The notes beneath the pieces were generated by a model. That model worked only from the letters and a program-made list of their open reading frames with translations. It had not been told where the DNA came from and made no database searches. Positions 31,455-39,643 of a stretch of 40,220 nucleotides of DNA are shown here, piece by piece. The DNA is taken from positions 128,776 to 168,995 of the forward strand of contig JAFGOI010000004.1 in the NCBI GenBank assembly GCA_016926555.1. Direction: 5' to 3'. The position numbers were made by a program, and so were the translations under genes. Origin of the DNA: Patescibacteria group bacterium (GTDB taxonomy: Bacteria > Patescibacteriota > WWE3 > UBA101185 > UBA10185). Each line of letters starts with the position of its first letter. Position 1 is the stretch's first letter.

Positions 31455-32554
31455 TTCAGCATTTCCGATCCAACTCCGATCCCATTCTGTGGTTCTGTTG
31501 AAATACCTTCAGATTCAGTCAATTTTTCCTCACTTACGAATGTTCCGTTGAGTTTGGCCTCTATATCCAAGTGAAGCTTCTCAAAGCTGTCTTCCCTTGG
31601 AACAAATACCCATGCATGATACGGGCTGTCTGGATACATACCAGGATGGTATAGATAGTCTTCTCCGACTACAAAAGATTCAATTTCGTATTTGTCTCTG
31701 TCCTTATAAAAGTCCCAGAGATAATATACATCATCGATATTTAAAGAGGTTTCCATGTGTTGAACTACTGTATCGTAAAATTCAGAGATGTCCATAGGTG
31801 AAAATTGACTGCTTTCCTGGCTTACCCCATCGACTATACCTTCTAGTAATAAATGCTGTCTTTTTGCGCGCATCAAGTCACTTCCTTCTCCGTTTGTACC
31901 CTTTCTTGACCTTGCGAAGATTAAGGCTCTCTCGCCTGGCATCAACTCATATCCCTGTGTAAATGAGACAGTCATTATGTCTGTATCCTCGAAATTAGGG
32001 AAGCTGTAATCGCTAAAAGTTCTCTCAACTTCAACGGGTACTCCGCCGAAAGCGTCTACTAGCCATATGAACCCATCAAAGTCTGTTTTTATAAATCCGT
32101 CTATTTTTTGTCCAGTTATCTTTTCAAAGGCATCTTGTAATATTTCATAACCAAGTGCTGTATGCAGTGCGTTTATTTTATTTCCATTAATCCAGAGATC
32201 TCTTGGTACGGAAGTCAATAAAATTCTGTTTGTATTTATGTTTGCAGACACTAAGATTAGAGTGTCTGTATTAAATCCTAATTGACCGCTTGTTCTTCTA
32301 GTTATACTTGTGTCAGTCCCAATTAGGAGTATATTTATTACGTCTCCAAATAGTTCTCTTTGTTCACTGAATTTTCCAAATGCGTTGCGGGCCATCTTTC
32401 CGAATGGGTTTAAACTGCCATTTTCATCAGTGAGTATAGGTGTTAATAAAGTACTGCCTTCTTTAGGATATAAGACCCATTTTTTGATTGAAATGTATGC
32501 TATTGTGCAGGTAATCCCAAGCAAAAATGCCGATATTAAAAGTTTTTTATGCAT
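31451..32554 (-). CDS. LytR-CpsA-Psr (LCP) family glycopolymer transferase
   Basis: A 367-aa protein with an N-terminal membrane helix (about 6-24) and an outer LCP domain. INILLIGTDTS, then NTDTLILVSANINTNRILLTSVPRDLWI, FIKTDFDGFIWLVDAFGGVPVEV and PGERALIFARSRKGTNGEGSDLMRAKRQ. The Arg/Asp residues that hold the polyprenyl-pyrophosphate donor are present. LCP enzymes move finished glycopolymers from undecaprenyl pyrophosphate to peptidoglycan. The glycan cluster upstream in this window would be a natural source. The promoter TTGAAT-17 nt-TAGCAT ends 6 nt before the ATG, predicting a leaderless transcript. Confidence 0.92.
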   Translation of the reverse strand: MHKKLLISAFLLGITCTIAYISIKKWVLYPKEGSTLLTPILTDENGSLNPFGKMARNAFGKFSEQRELFGDVINILLIGTDTSITRRTSGQLGFNTDTLILVSANINTNRILLTSVPRDLWINGNKINALHTALGYEILQDAFEKITGQKIDGFIKTDFDGFIWLVDAFGGVPVEVERTFSDYSFPNFEDTDIMTVSFTQGYELMPGERALIFARSRKGTNGEGSDLMRAKRQHLLLEGIVDGVSQESSQFSPMDISEFYDTVVQHMETSLNIDDVYYLWDFYKDRDKYEIESFVVGEDYLYHPGMYPDSPYHAWVFVPREDSFEKLHLDIEAKLNGTFVSEEKLTESEGISTEPQNGIGVGSEMLN

Positions 32555-32577
32555 TTCTTTATGCTAACTTACCTTTG

Positions 32578-32593
32578 TAGCTTATTCAAGCTA
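32578..32593. promoter_or_regulatory. Perfect palindrome in the LCP / response-regulator divergent promoter region
   Basis: TAGCTT, spacer ATTC, AAGCTA: a 16-bp inverted repeat covering the minus-strand -35 (TTGAAT, 32589-32584). It sits between two divergent promoters and is placed like an operator. The DNA-binding protein is unknown. The neighbouring response regulator has no DNA-binding domain. Confidence 0.5.
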
Positions 32594-32603
32594 AACTTGT
32601 GTA

Positions 32604-32632
32604 TTGAATACTAATATGGTTTTGTGTAATAC
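32604..32632 (+). promoter_or_regulatory. Putative promoter of the response-regulator gene
   Basis: TTGAAT (32604-32609), 17 bp, TAATAC (32627-32632), then 6 nt to the ATG at 32639. The layout mirrors the divergent LCP promoter and predicts a leaderless mRNA. Confidence 0.5.
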
Positions 32633-32638
32633 TAAGGC

Positions 32639-33043
32639 ATGTCGAAAAAAATTCTATTTGTCGAAGATGACACTGGTTTTTATAGTATATTTTCCGCTGC
32701 GCTGGAAATGACTGGGTATGTTGTCATTCATGTTGCAGACGGTTCCCAAGCTTTACAAAGAGCAATTGATGAAGTTCCTGATCTAGTTCTTCTTGATATC
32801 ATTCTTCCGGGCATGAGTGGATTAGAAATATTAAAACTTTTGAAAGAAACAGAGGAAACTAAACATGTGAAGGTAATTATGCTTACGAATTTTGGAACAG
32901 ATGATAATGTTAAACGCGCTATGGAACTTGGTGCGGATGATTATTTAATGAAGTATAATGTGGTTCCCTCTGAGCTTCCTAACAAAGTTGCTTCGATATT
33001 AGGAGATGGGGGCGAAACCAGTATTAAAGTAACAAGCAGTTAA
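32639..33043 (+). CDS. Single-domain response regulator (CheY-like receiver)
   Basis: A 134-aa receiver domain without an output domain. Phosphorylation site D53 in LVLLDIILPGMSG, acidic pair D10/D11 in FVEDDTG, T83 in VIMLTN and K105 in DDYLMKYNV complete the active site. It is followed 4 nt later by the histidine kinase gene, so the two probably form one phosphotransfer pair. It may act through protein contacts. No helix-turn-helix is present. Confidence 0.93.
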   Translation: MSKKILFVEDDTGFYSIFSAALEMTGYVVIHVADGSQALQRAIDEVPDLVLLDIILPGMSGLEILKLLKETEETKHVKVIMLTNFGTDDNVKRAMELGADDYLMKYNVVPSELPNKVASILGDGGETSIKVTSS

Positions 33044-33047
33044 AAAT

Positions 33048-33881
33048 ATGTTTCTAAGTACAGTGCTGCCCATTTTATTAGTAGTTCTTGTTTTAGTGCT
33101 CATATATGATAATTTTCAAAAATCAAAGCAGCTAAGTCATATAGTTGACGAAATTGCGCGTGTTAAAAGGGAGGAGGAGGTAAATGAACGTGTTCAGAGG
33201 AGTAGGGATGAATATACTGCAATGATTGTGCACGAGCTACGTTCACCACTTTCGGTTATAAAAGGTGCATCGGATCTGGTTTTGAAGGAGGCCGGCAAGC
33301 TGTCGGCAGAGCAGATTGAGACGTTATTAAGCCAGATACGTTCATCTTCAGAGGGTTTGCTAAAGATAGTGAATGACATTCTTGATGTATCAAAGATGGA
33401 GGCAGGCAAATTCAGTGTTGATAAATCTCCGGAAGATTTAAATACGCTGCTCAAAGATGAATGTGCTTATTACTCTTCTCTGGCGGAAGTAAGAGGGCTT
33501 GAACTGGTTCGTGAGTTGGATGGATCCATTCCGAGAGTAAGTATAGATGCGGATAGACTAAAACAAGTGATGAACAACCTCATTTCAAACTCTATTAAAT
33601 ATACACCCCCAGGGGGCAAGATAACTGTTTCTTCCAGCTTTAAGGGCAACTTTATTGAGGTTTCTATTCGTGACACAGGTATTGGTGTCAGTGATACTGA
33701 TAAACCATTGCTGTTTCATAAATTTGCACAGCCAAATAATCACGAGAAAATGGAGGGAGAAAGTACAGGTCTTGGTCTAGTTATATCAAAAGGCATTATC
33801 GAGGCACATGGGGGGTCTATTTGGTATGAGGCTAATAATCCTAAGGGTGCAAAGTTTACGTTTAAACTACCTATTACTTAG
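33048..33881 (+). CDS. Sensor histidine kinase
   Basis: A 277-aa kinase. One membrane helix (about residues 2-20) is followed by a charged coiled-coil linker (about 24-55), a HisKA domain with H62 in MIVHELRSPLSVIKG, and a HATPase domain: N box NNLISNSIKYT, G1 DTGIGV, F box FHKFAQ, G2 GESTGLGLVISKGIIEAHGG. No periplasmic or PAS sensor domain is visible, so it may sense the membrane state or a partner. It probably phosphorylates D53 of the receiver protein just upstream. Confidence 0.92.
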   Translation: MFLSTVLPILLVVLVLVLIYDNFQKSKQLSHIVDEIARVKREEEVNERVQRSRDEYTAMIVHELRSPLSVIKGASDLVLKEAGKLSAEQIETLLSQIRSSSEGLLKIVNDILDVSKMEAGKFSVDKSPEDLNTLLKDECAYYSSLAEVRGLELVRELDGSIPRVSIDADRLKQVMNNLISNSIKYTPPGGKITVSSSFKGNFIEVSIRDTGIGVSDTDKPLLFHKFAQPNNHEKMEGESTGLGLVISKGIIEAHGGSIWYEANNPKGAKFTFKLPIT

Positions 33882-33935
33882 GTGTCAATGCATAGAATGA
33901 GCAACGGTTATTAGTATTATTGTTTATTGATATGT

Positions 33936-33943
33936 TATAAAAT
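33936..33943 (+). promoter_or_regulatory. Putative -10 element of ppsA
   Basis: TATAAAAT, preceded by TGT (extended -10 type), ends 6 nt before the ATG at 33950. It implies an essentially leaderless mRNA. The -35 is not evident. Confidence 0.5.
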
Positions 33944-33949
33944 ATCTTT

Positions 33950-36319
33950 ATGAATAAAAAAACTGCCCAAATCCTTTGGTTCAAGGACATACGTAAAAAT
34001 GATATTCCGACAGTAGGAGGTAAGGGAGCGAATTTGGGCGAAATGATCCACGCGAAGATTCCTGTTCCAAACGGCTTTGTAGTAACTGCGAATGCATATT
34101 ATGAGTTTTTAAGTGCCTCCTCCCTAAAGAGTAAAATAACACATGAGTTGTCAGGCTTGGACAGAGAAGATTCAAAGAAGCTTCAGGAAGCATCAAGAAA
34201 TATTAAGACGGCAGTGTTGGCAGCAAAATTATCAGGCAGTCTAGCTGAAGAGATTAAGAAGTATTATCACGAATTGTCCGGTGAAACGGATCGGTATGTC
34301 GCTGTTAGATCTTCTGCTACTGCGGAGGATCTTCCGGATGCCTCGTTTGCGGGTCAACAGGAAACCTACTTGAATGTTAAAGGTTGGAAAGATGTAGTCA
34401 AGAACGTCCAGAAATGTTGGGCGTCTTTATTTGAAGCTAGAGCGATTTTCTATCGGGAGGAACATGGATATTCACATTTTAAAGTTGGAATTGCTGTTCC
34501 GGTTCAGTTGATGGTTCAGTCCGAAGTTTCGGGGATTTTGTTTACCGTCAATCCTCTTACAAATAACAGGAACGAGGTATCTATAGAAGCTGGTTACGGA
34601 CTTGGGCAGACTATAGTCTCCGGTGAAGTGACGCCGGATCAATATATAGTTAATAAAAAGTCAGGAAAGATAACTTCACGATATGTGGCTAGTCAGACAT
34701 GGCAGCTGACCTTGGCTGGAAAAACTCCTATCTCTCGCAAGTATCAGCAGGAGCAGAAGCTGAAAAATAAATACATTATTGAGCTGGCTGATATAGGGAT
34801 GCGGGTAGAAAAACATTACGGCCATCCCCAGGATATTGAATGGGCAATGGAGGATAATAAACTGTTTATTGTCCAATCCAGGCCTGTTACAACGTTAGAT
34901 AAAGAGATAGATTCCCATCTTGAAGTAGATCCCAAGAAAGCGGCTAAATTTATTTTGGAAGGATTGGGGGCTTCTCCCGGAGTGTCTGTCGGTAATGTAC
35001 GAATAATAAAGAGTCCCAAGTATATCAGCCTTGTTAAAGAGGGAGAAGTTTTGGTAGCTGAAATGACCAACCCTGACTATGTGCCGGCTATGAAGAGAGC
35101 TAGTGCGATAGTAACTGATTTGGGGGGAAGAACTAGCCACGCGGCTATCGTTAGCAGAGAATTAGGAATTCCCGCAGTTGTGGGTACAACAAACGCGACT
35201 AAAATTCTTGCGAATGAGGAAGAAATTACTGTAGATGGTGCGGCAGGAAGAATTTATGAGGGTGATATGACGGTTACTAAGGAAGATGAAGTGTCCAGTA
35301 TCGATTTATCTCAAATTAAGACTGCTACGAAGGTGTATTCGAATCTGGCTGAGCCGGAATTGGCGAGAGAAATGTCTCAAAGAAATGTCGACGGTGTTGG
35401 TTTATTGCGAGCGGAATTCATGATAGCCGGAATTGGCAAACATCCGAGGAAGTTTATTGAGGACAAAAAGAGGAAGGAATTTATTAATAAATTGGCAGAA
35501 GGTTTGGAGAGTTTTGCTGCGGCTTTTAATCCACGACCTGTTGTGTACAGGTTTACGGATTTTAGAACAAACGAGTTTGCCAATCTTGTGGGTGGTAAGA
35601 AGTACGAAAATGAAGAACCAAATCCCATGATTGGATTTAGAGGGGTTTCCAGATATTTAGAAGACGATGACGTTTTTGAAATGGAAATCGAAGCGATAAA
35701 GCTTGTTAGGAATAAAAAAGGCTACAAAAATCTCTGGGTTATGATGCCCTTTGTGAGAACTGTTGAACAAATGAGAGACGTTAAAAAGCTTATGGCGTCT
35801 TATGGGTTAAGAAGAAGCGGTACATTCCAGTTATGGATGATGGTGGAGATACCCTCTAATGTTATTTTACTGGATGAGTTTATTGATGAGGGAATTGATG
35901 GTGTTTCTATTGGAACGAATGATTTAACGATGTTAACCCTTGGAGTTGATAGAGATAATGAAAAGGTTGCGAATGTATATAGTGAAATGAATCCCGCTAT
36001 TCTCAAGTCGTTGGAAAAAATAGTAACAACCTGTAAAAGACGGCATATAACGTGTTCAATTTGCGGGCAGGCGCCTTCAGTGTACCCTGAACTTGTGGAA
36101 ATGTTGGTGGAGTGGGGTATAACCTCGGTTTCATTGAGTCCTGATGTGATAGATAAAACCCGGCTGATAATTTACGAATCCGAAAGGAAGGTTTTACATA
36201 GAGGTAATCCGAAGAAAAGTAAGGAAAGAGCCGTAGAGAAGAGCGAATCAAAGAAGAAAGCTAAGAAATCATCAAAAAGGAAATCTGAAAAACTTGAGAA
36301 GATTAGTACAATTGCATAA
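33950..36319 (+). CDS. ppsA: Phosphoenolpyruvate synthase (pyruvate, water dikinase)
   Basis: A 789-aa three-domain enzyme converting pyruvate and ATP to PEP, AMP and phosphate, cytoplasmic. The ATP-grasp domain starts VGGKGANLGEM and has RSSATAEDLPDASFAGQQETYLN. The swivelling phosphohistidine domain has GGRTSHAAIVSRELGIPAVVGT, with the catalytic His near residue 397. The TIM barrel ends with GVSIGTNDLTMLTLGVDRDNE and the catalytic Cys region CSICGQAPS near 702. The last 35-40 residues form a Lys/Ser-rich tail (KKAKKSSKRKSEK) that the family usually lacks. Enolase follows 5 nt later. In a fermenter the enzyme might also run toward pyruvate. That is an inference. Confidence 0.95.
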   Translation: MNKKTAQILWFKDIRKNDIPTVGGKGANLGEMIHAKIPVPNGFVVTANAYYEFLSASSLKSKITHELSGLDREDSKKLQEASRNIKTAVLAAKLSGSLAEEIKKYYHELSGETDRYVAVRSSATAEDLPDASFAGQQETYLNVKGWKDVVKNVQKCWASLFEARAIFYREEHGYSHFKVGIAVPVQLMVQSEVSGILFTVNPLTNNRNEVSIEAGYGLGQTIVSGEVTPDQYIVNKKSGKITSRYVASQTWQLTLAGKTPISRKYQQEQKLKNKYIIELADIGMRVEKHYGHPQDIEWAMEDNKLFIVQSRPVTTLDKEIDSHLEVDPKKAAKFILEGLGASPGVSVGNVRIIKSPKYISLVKEGEVLVAEMTNPDYVPAMKRASAIVTDLGGRTSHAAIVSRELGIPAVVGTTNATKILANEEEITVDGAAGRIYEGDMTVTKEDEVSSIDLSQIKTATKVYSNLAEPELAREMSQRNVDGVGLLRAEFMIAGIGKHPRKFIEDKKRKEFINKLAEGLESFAAAFNPRPVVYRFTDFRTNEFANLVGGKKYENEEPNPMIGFRGVSRYLEDDDVFEMEIEAIKLVRNKKGYKNLWVMMPFVRTVEQMRDVKKLMASYGLRRSGTFQLWMMVEIPSNVILLDEFIDEGIDGVSIGTNDLTMLTLGVDRDNEKVANVYSEMNPAILKSLEKIVTTCKRRHITCSICGQAPSVYPELVEMLVEWGITSVSLSPDVIDKTRLIIYESERKVLHRGNPKKSKERAVEKSESKKKAKKSSKRKSEKLEKISTIA

Positions 36320-36324
36320 ACAAT

Positions 36325-37548
36325 ATGGCAACAATTGAATCTATAAAAAGCCACAGAATTATAAATTCTAGAGGTGATTGGACTATTTATACAGAAGTTT
36401 TTCTGGATGATGGATCTGTTGGTATGCAGTCAGTACCGGCAGGAGCCTCTACCGGGGAAATGGAAGCTATATGCATTTCTGCTGGTCAAGCTGCGGTTAT
36501 GGTGAGTACTACGATAGCGGAACTGTTAAGCGGAGAAGATGCATACAACCAAGGTATGATAGACCAACTGATGATTGAGAAAGATGGATCCGCTACAAAG
36601 GCGAATTTGGGAGGTAATAGTATTTTGTCTGTTTCTTTAGCTGTGTGCAAGGCTGCTGCAAAATCGATGGGATTAGAGTTGTATCAGTATATTCGGCATC
36701 TATACAACGGAGAGGATATAACAAAAGAAGACATTATTTTTCCCGGCCCTCTGTTTAATATGCTAAATGGCGGAAAACATGCACATAACGGATTATCTTT
36801 TCAGGAGTTTATGGTTATACCAGCCCAGGGCTTGCCAATTAATAAAACTCTTGAAATGGGTGTTGACATAAATAGAAGCTTAAAAGCACTCCTTGAGAAA
36901 GAAGGCTATTCAAGTGCGGTTGGTGATGAAGGTGGATTTGCGCCCGGAAATTTCACCACCAGAAAAGCTTTAGATTATCTTAGAAAAGCTATATCGGAAC
37001 ATTATGTGGTGGGGAGGGAAGTGTTTTTAGGTATAGATGCAGCTGCGGGGTCTTTTTATAATGATGGAAAGTATTTAATACCTGAGGAAGAGTTAACGTT
37101 AACTTCTAATGAACTGATTGAGTACTATAAAAGTATTCTTGGCAATTACGAAATAATTTACCTTGAAGATGGAATGTATGAGAAGGATTATGAAGGATGG
37201 AAGGAGTTGTCCAAAAACTACTCAAACAGGATCATGATAGTGGCTGACGATTTGGTAGTTACAAACGCTAAGATTCTAGAAAAAGCTATAAAAGAGAATC
37301 TGGCAAATGCAGTAATAGTAAAACCTAATCAAATTGGTACATTGAGTGAAACACTGGATTTTGTTAGAACGGCGAAAAATAATGGAATGACAGTGATTGT
37401 TTCACATAGAAGTGGTGAAACTGCTGAAGATACATTTATAGCGGATCTTTCAATTGGGGTAGGGGCGGACTTTATCAAATCCGGTGCGCCTGTTAGAGGG
37501 GAAAGAGTTGCGAAGTATAACAGATTGCTTCAGATAATGTATGGATGA
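36325..37548 (+). CDS. eno: Enolase (divergent)
   Basis: A 407-aa enzyme interconverting 2-phosphoglycerate and PEP. Active-site pieces are kept: PAGASTGEMEA, VGDEGGFAP (general acid/base Glu near 205), metal ligands in GIDAAAGSF, YLEDGMYEKDYEGW and VADDLVVTNAKIL, the catalytic Lys in IVKPNQIGTLSET, and SHRSGETAEDTFIADL. It departs from consensus elsewhere: INSRGDWTIYTEV replaces DSRGNPTVEVEV, and GGNSILSVSLA replaces GANAILGVSLA. It is about 20 residues shorter than usual. It probably still works. It is co-oriented with ppsA and convergent with the phosphoglycerate-mutase-like operon, three consecutive metabolic steps. Confidence 0.93.
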   Translation: MATIESIKSHRIINSRGDWTIYTEVFLDDGSVGMQSVPAGASTGEMEAICISAGQAAVMVSTTIAELLSGEDAYNQGMIDQLMIEKDGSATKANLGGNSILSVSLAVCKAAAKSMGLELYQYIRHLYNGEDITKEDIIFPGPLFNMLNGGKHAHNGLSFQEFMVIPAQGLPINKTLEMGVDINRSLKALLEKEGYSSAVGDEGGFAPGNFTTRKALDYLRKAISEHYVVGREVFLGIDAAAGSFYNDGKYLIPEEELTLTSNELIEYYKSILGNYEIIYLEDGMYEKDYEGWKELSKNYSNRIMIVADDLVVTNAKILEKAIKENLANAVIVKPNQIGTLSETLDFVRTAKNNGMTVIVSHRSGETAEDTFIADLSIGVGADFIKSGAPVRGERVAKYNRLLQIMYG

Positions 37549-37562
37549 ACTTGGGCTAAGGA

Positions 37563-38174
37563 TTAACTCTTTAGCTTAAGAAGCTTTTTTAGTATTCCCA
37601 AGATAATTAGAGCTAGAAGAAGTATGCCTAGTACTAAAAGACCTGTTTTTACCCCGGAAGATAAATTGTATGTGTTAAGTCCTGCCATACCGAGCATATA
37701 GTCCAGTTCAGAGGGGGGTTCCCCGTTTAATATTTCTAGTGCGTCACCTGCGTGCTTGAGGAAAATATACTGGGTGTCGCGTTTTTCTATTATTCCGTAT
37801 ATCTTCACTTCCAAGTCCTTCTTGAGCAAAACCGGTCTGCTGCCGGTAACAAGAGGTGAGTCGGTATTATATTTTATTTTTACAGTGTCTCCTTGTGATA
37901 TATCTCTTGAGCTTTTTTCGATCCTGGATACCACTAATTCAAAGTACGAAAAGTTAGTTGGGCCTGAAGGAAGCGGATTTTTCACGGATTTCACTGTTCC
38001 ATAAAGTATCTCAGTTGAAGTTATTTGTAGTTTGCCTTTGAAGTCCAGTATTTCATCTTCATCGTCTACTTTTCTTGTTTCCATGCCGTATGCAAATTGT
38101 GAGAAAACCAGTGAGATTAGTAAAATAAATAAGGGGAGCTTATAGGAAGTTTTTTTTCTTTTACTTAATGACAT
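37563..38174 (-). CDS. Membrane-anchored exported protein, unknown function
   Basis: A 203-aa protein. A signal-peptide-like N-terminus has positive SKRKKTSYK, then a hydrophobic core and AYG before MET, about residues 12-30. An outer domain of about 135 residues is predicted mostly beta (ILYGTVKSVKNPLPSGPTNF, GDTVKIKYNTDSP, VKIYGIIEKRDTQYIFLKH), which looks OB-like. A C-terminal helix (about 176-197) precedes a Lys-rich tail. This resembles a sortase-like or LPXTG-free anchor layout but no motif is recognised. Its start overlaps the phosphatase gene by 14 nt, so the two are co-transcribed. Confidence 0.65.
   Translation of the reverse strand: MSLSKRKKTSYKLPLFILLISLVFSQFAYGMETRKVDDEDEILDFKGKLQITSTEILYGTVKSVKNPLPSGPTNFSYFELVVSRIEKSSRDISQGDTVKIKYNTDSPLVTGSRPVLLKKDLEVKIYGIIEKRDTQYIFLKHAGDALEILNGEPPSELDYMLGMAGLNTYNLSSGVKTGLLVLGILLLALIILGILKKLLKLKS
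37573..37590 (+). terminator. Weak intrinsic terminator after enolase
   Basis: AGCTT, loop AAG, AAGCT, then TTTTT: a 5-bp stem with a T tract, 25 nt past the enolase stop. It overlaps the 3' end of the convergent minus-strand gene, where it also encodes residues of the basic LKKLLKLKS tail. Confidence 0.4.
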
Positions 38175-38898
38175 ACGCCAAATAATCCTTTCCTAGAGGA
38201 GTTTCTAAATGTGCTGTTTCGTAATCACTTATGTTTTCAAAATATTTTCGAAATCCTCTTATAGAATTTCCGTGGCATGAAACAGCCACGTTAACTTTGT
38301 TTTTTTTCATTAATGGTAGTATTTCGTCACAAAAATCCGCTACTCTTTCACATACCATTTTTATACTCTCTCCATTGGGAGGAGCTATATCAAATGATCT
38401 TCTAACTTCCAATAATTTATCGGGATTTTCCATCTGCATTTCTAGTTTGCTTTGGCCTTGGTAATCTCCGTAGAACCGTTCTTTTATACGTTCATCTGGA
38501 AGTATTTCGAGATTTTTTGCTTGTTCATTTTTTGACATCGCCAGTTTTATTGTTTTAAGAGCTCTTTGTTGCGGAGATGAAATAAGCATTTGGATTTTTT
38601 TGTCTTTCAACTTTTCAGCAAGGATTAAAGCCCCTTTTTCCCCCCCTTCAGTTAACGGGGCCACTCTCCATCCGCTAAAAATAAAGTTTGCGTTGTCTAC
38701 GCTTTGACCATGTCTGAAAATATATAAAGTTGGTTGAGTATCTGACTCCTCTTTGGGCATTGGATCTACATGTTTATAACTAAGCAGTTCAATAGCTTCT
38801 TTTATTCTTTCTTTGGTGTAGTTCTTCCCTTCTTTTTTAAAGAGGTTATAGAAATGATCAATCTTTTGATCTAGAGTCATTTGAGTCACATCGGGCAT
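38161..38898 (-). CDS. Histidine phosphatase family, phosphoglycerate-mutase-like
   Basis: A 245-aa protein. The catalytic RHGQSVDNANFIFSGW matches the dPGM type (HGxSxxNxxNxFxGW). APLTEGGEKGA follows, then SSPQQRALKT, the acid/base ERFYGDYQGQSK and SCHGNSIRGFRKY with the second His. A helical extension of about 45 residues precedes the core. It would interconvert 3- and 2-phosphoglycerate, feeding the enolase across the intergenic junction. A broad phosphatase is the alternative. It is first in a two-gene minus-strand operon. Confidence 0.85.
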   Translation of the reverse strand: MPDVTQMTLDQKIDHFYNLFKKEGKNYTKERIKEAIELLSYKHVDPMPKEESDTQPTLYIFRHGQSVDNANFIFSGWRVAPLTEGGEKGALILAEKLKDKKIQMLISSPQQRALKTIKLAMSKNEQAKNLEILPDERIKERFYGDYQGQSKLEMQMENPDKLLEVRRSFDIAPPNGESIKMVCERVADFCDEILPLMKKNKVNVAVSCHGNSIRGFRKYFENISDYETAHLETPLGKDYLAYVIK

Positions 38899-38925
38899 AC
38901 TACATTAAGGATAGCATAAGAAAGT

Positions 38926-39573
38926 TTATTTGGTCCTGTTTTTACTTCTTTTAATATATCCGTATATAAGGGTTGCAGCGATTGAACCAACGAGTAGTAT
39001 TTGTATTACTGATTCGGTGCTTTCTAAACCTTCAGATACTGATTTGGATGCTGCAAGTCCTGTGTACCCCAGGTATAAAAATATGAGATTTCTTGCTATA
39101 CATCCGATAAAAGTTGCGAGCAGGTATGATTTAAGGTTTATTTTAAGTATTCCGCAAGCTATGGAAACTAAGGCTGTGGACATAACAGGAATTGCCCTTA
39201 ATATTGCGATTGTCGCCTCATCTTTCCATGTGCCGTCGAATCTTTTACCCAGTTTTTCTATATCTTTTTTAGTTACGCCAAAGAATCTGCCGAATTTATT
39301 AAGTATTAGATCTTCCGCTTTGTAAGAAATAAAATATACTATCCACGAGCCAAAGGTTTTTCCTATAGATCCTAATAGTGCTAAAAACAAAATGTAACTG
39401 AGAGGCGCGTTTTGAGCTTTGGTTATGGATCCTGTCATTGTCATTATGAGAGGAGACGGAATTGGTGCGATAATTTCTTCAGTAATTGTACCTACAATAG
39501 TAAATAGTTCGAGGGGCACTTTTGTAGCTAGGTTTTCTAAGTATGCAATTATCGATCCTATAACTCCGCTCAT
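38926..39573 (-). CDS. DedA/SNARE-associated (VTT domain) membrane protein
   Basis: A protein of about 215 aa with five or six hydrophobic segments. The DedA pattern is visible: TITEEIIAPIPSPLIMTMTG (acidic pair and proline loop), then GSIGKTFGSWIVYFISYKAED, and FDGTWKDEATIAILRAIPVMSTALVSIACGI (Arg-x-IP element). The C-terminus is basic (YIKRSKNRTK). DedA proteins move or flip lipids, including undecaprenyl phosphate in some species, which would suit the glycan and wall pathways here. I start at ATG 39573. The track's TTG at 39582 is less likely. It is downstream of lexA on the same strand. Confidence 0.82.
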   Translation of the reverse strand: MSGVIGSIIAYLENLATKVPLELFTIVGTITEEIIAPIPSPLIMTMTGSITKAQNAPLSYILFLALLGSIGKTFGSWIVYFISYKAEDLILNKFGRFFGVTKKDIEKLGKRFDGTWKDEATIAILRAIPVMSTALVSIACGILKINLKSYLLATFIGCIARNLIFLYLGYTGLAASKSVSEGLESTESVIQILLVGSIAATLIYGYIKRSKNRTK

Positions 39574-39643
39574 AATAGACAAATTTCAGTTTACGCTATG
39601 AATTGGTGCGTGTAAATTAAATTGGTGCTGCGTATACTGTTTT

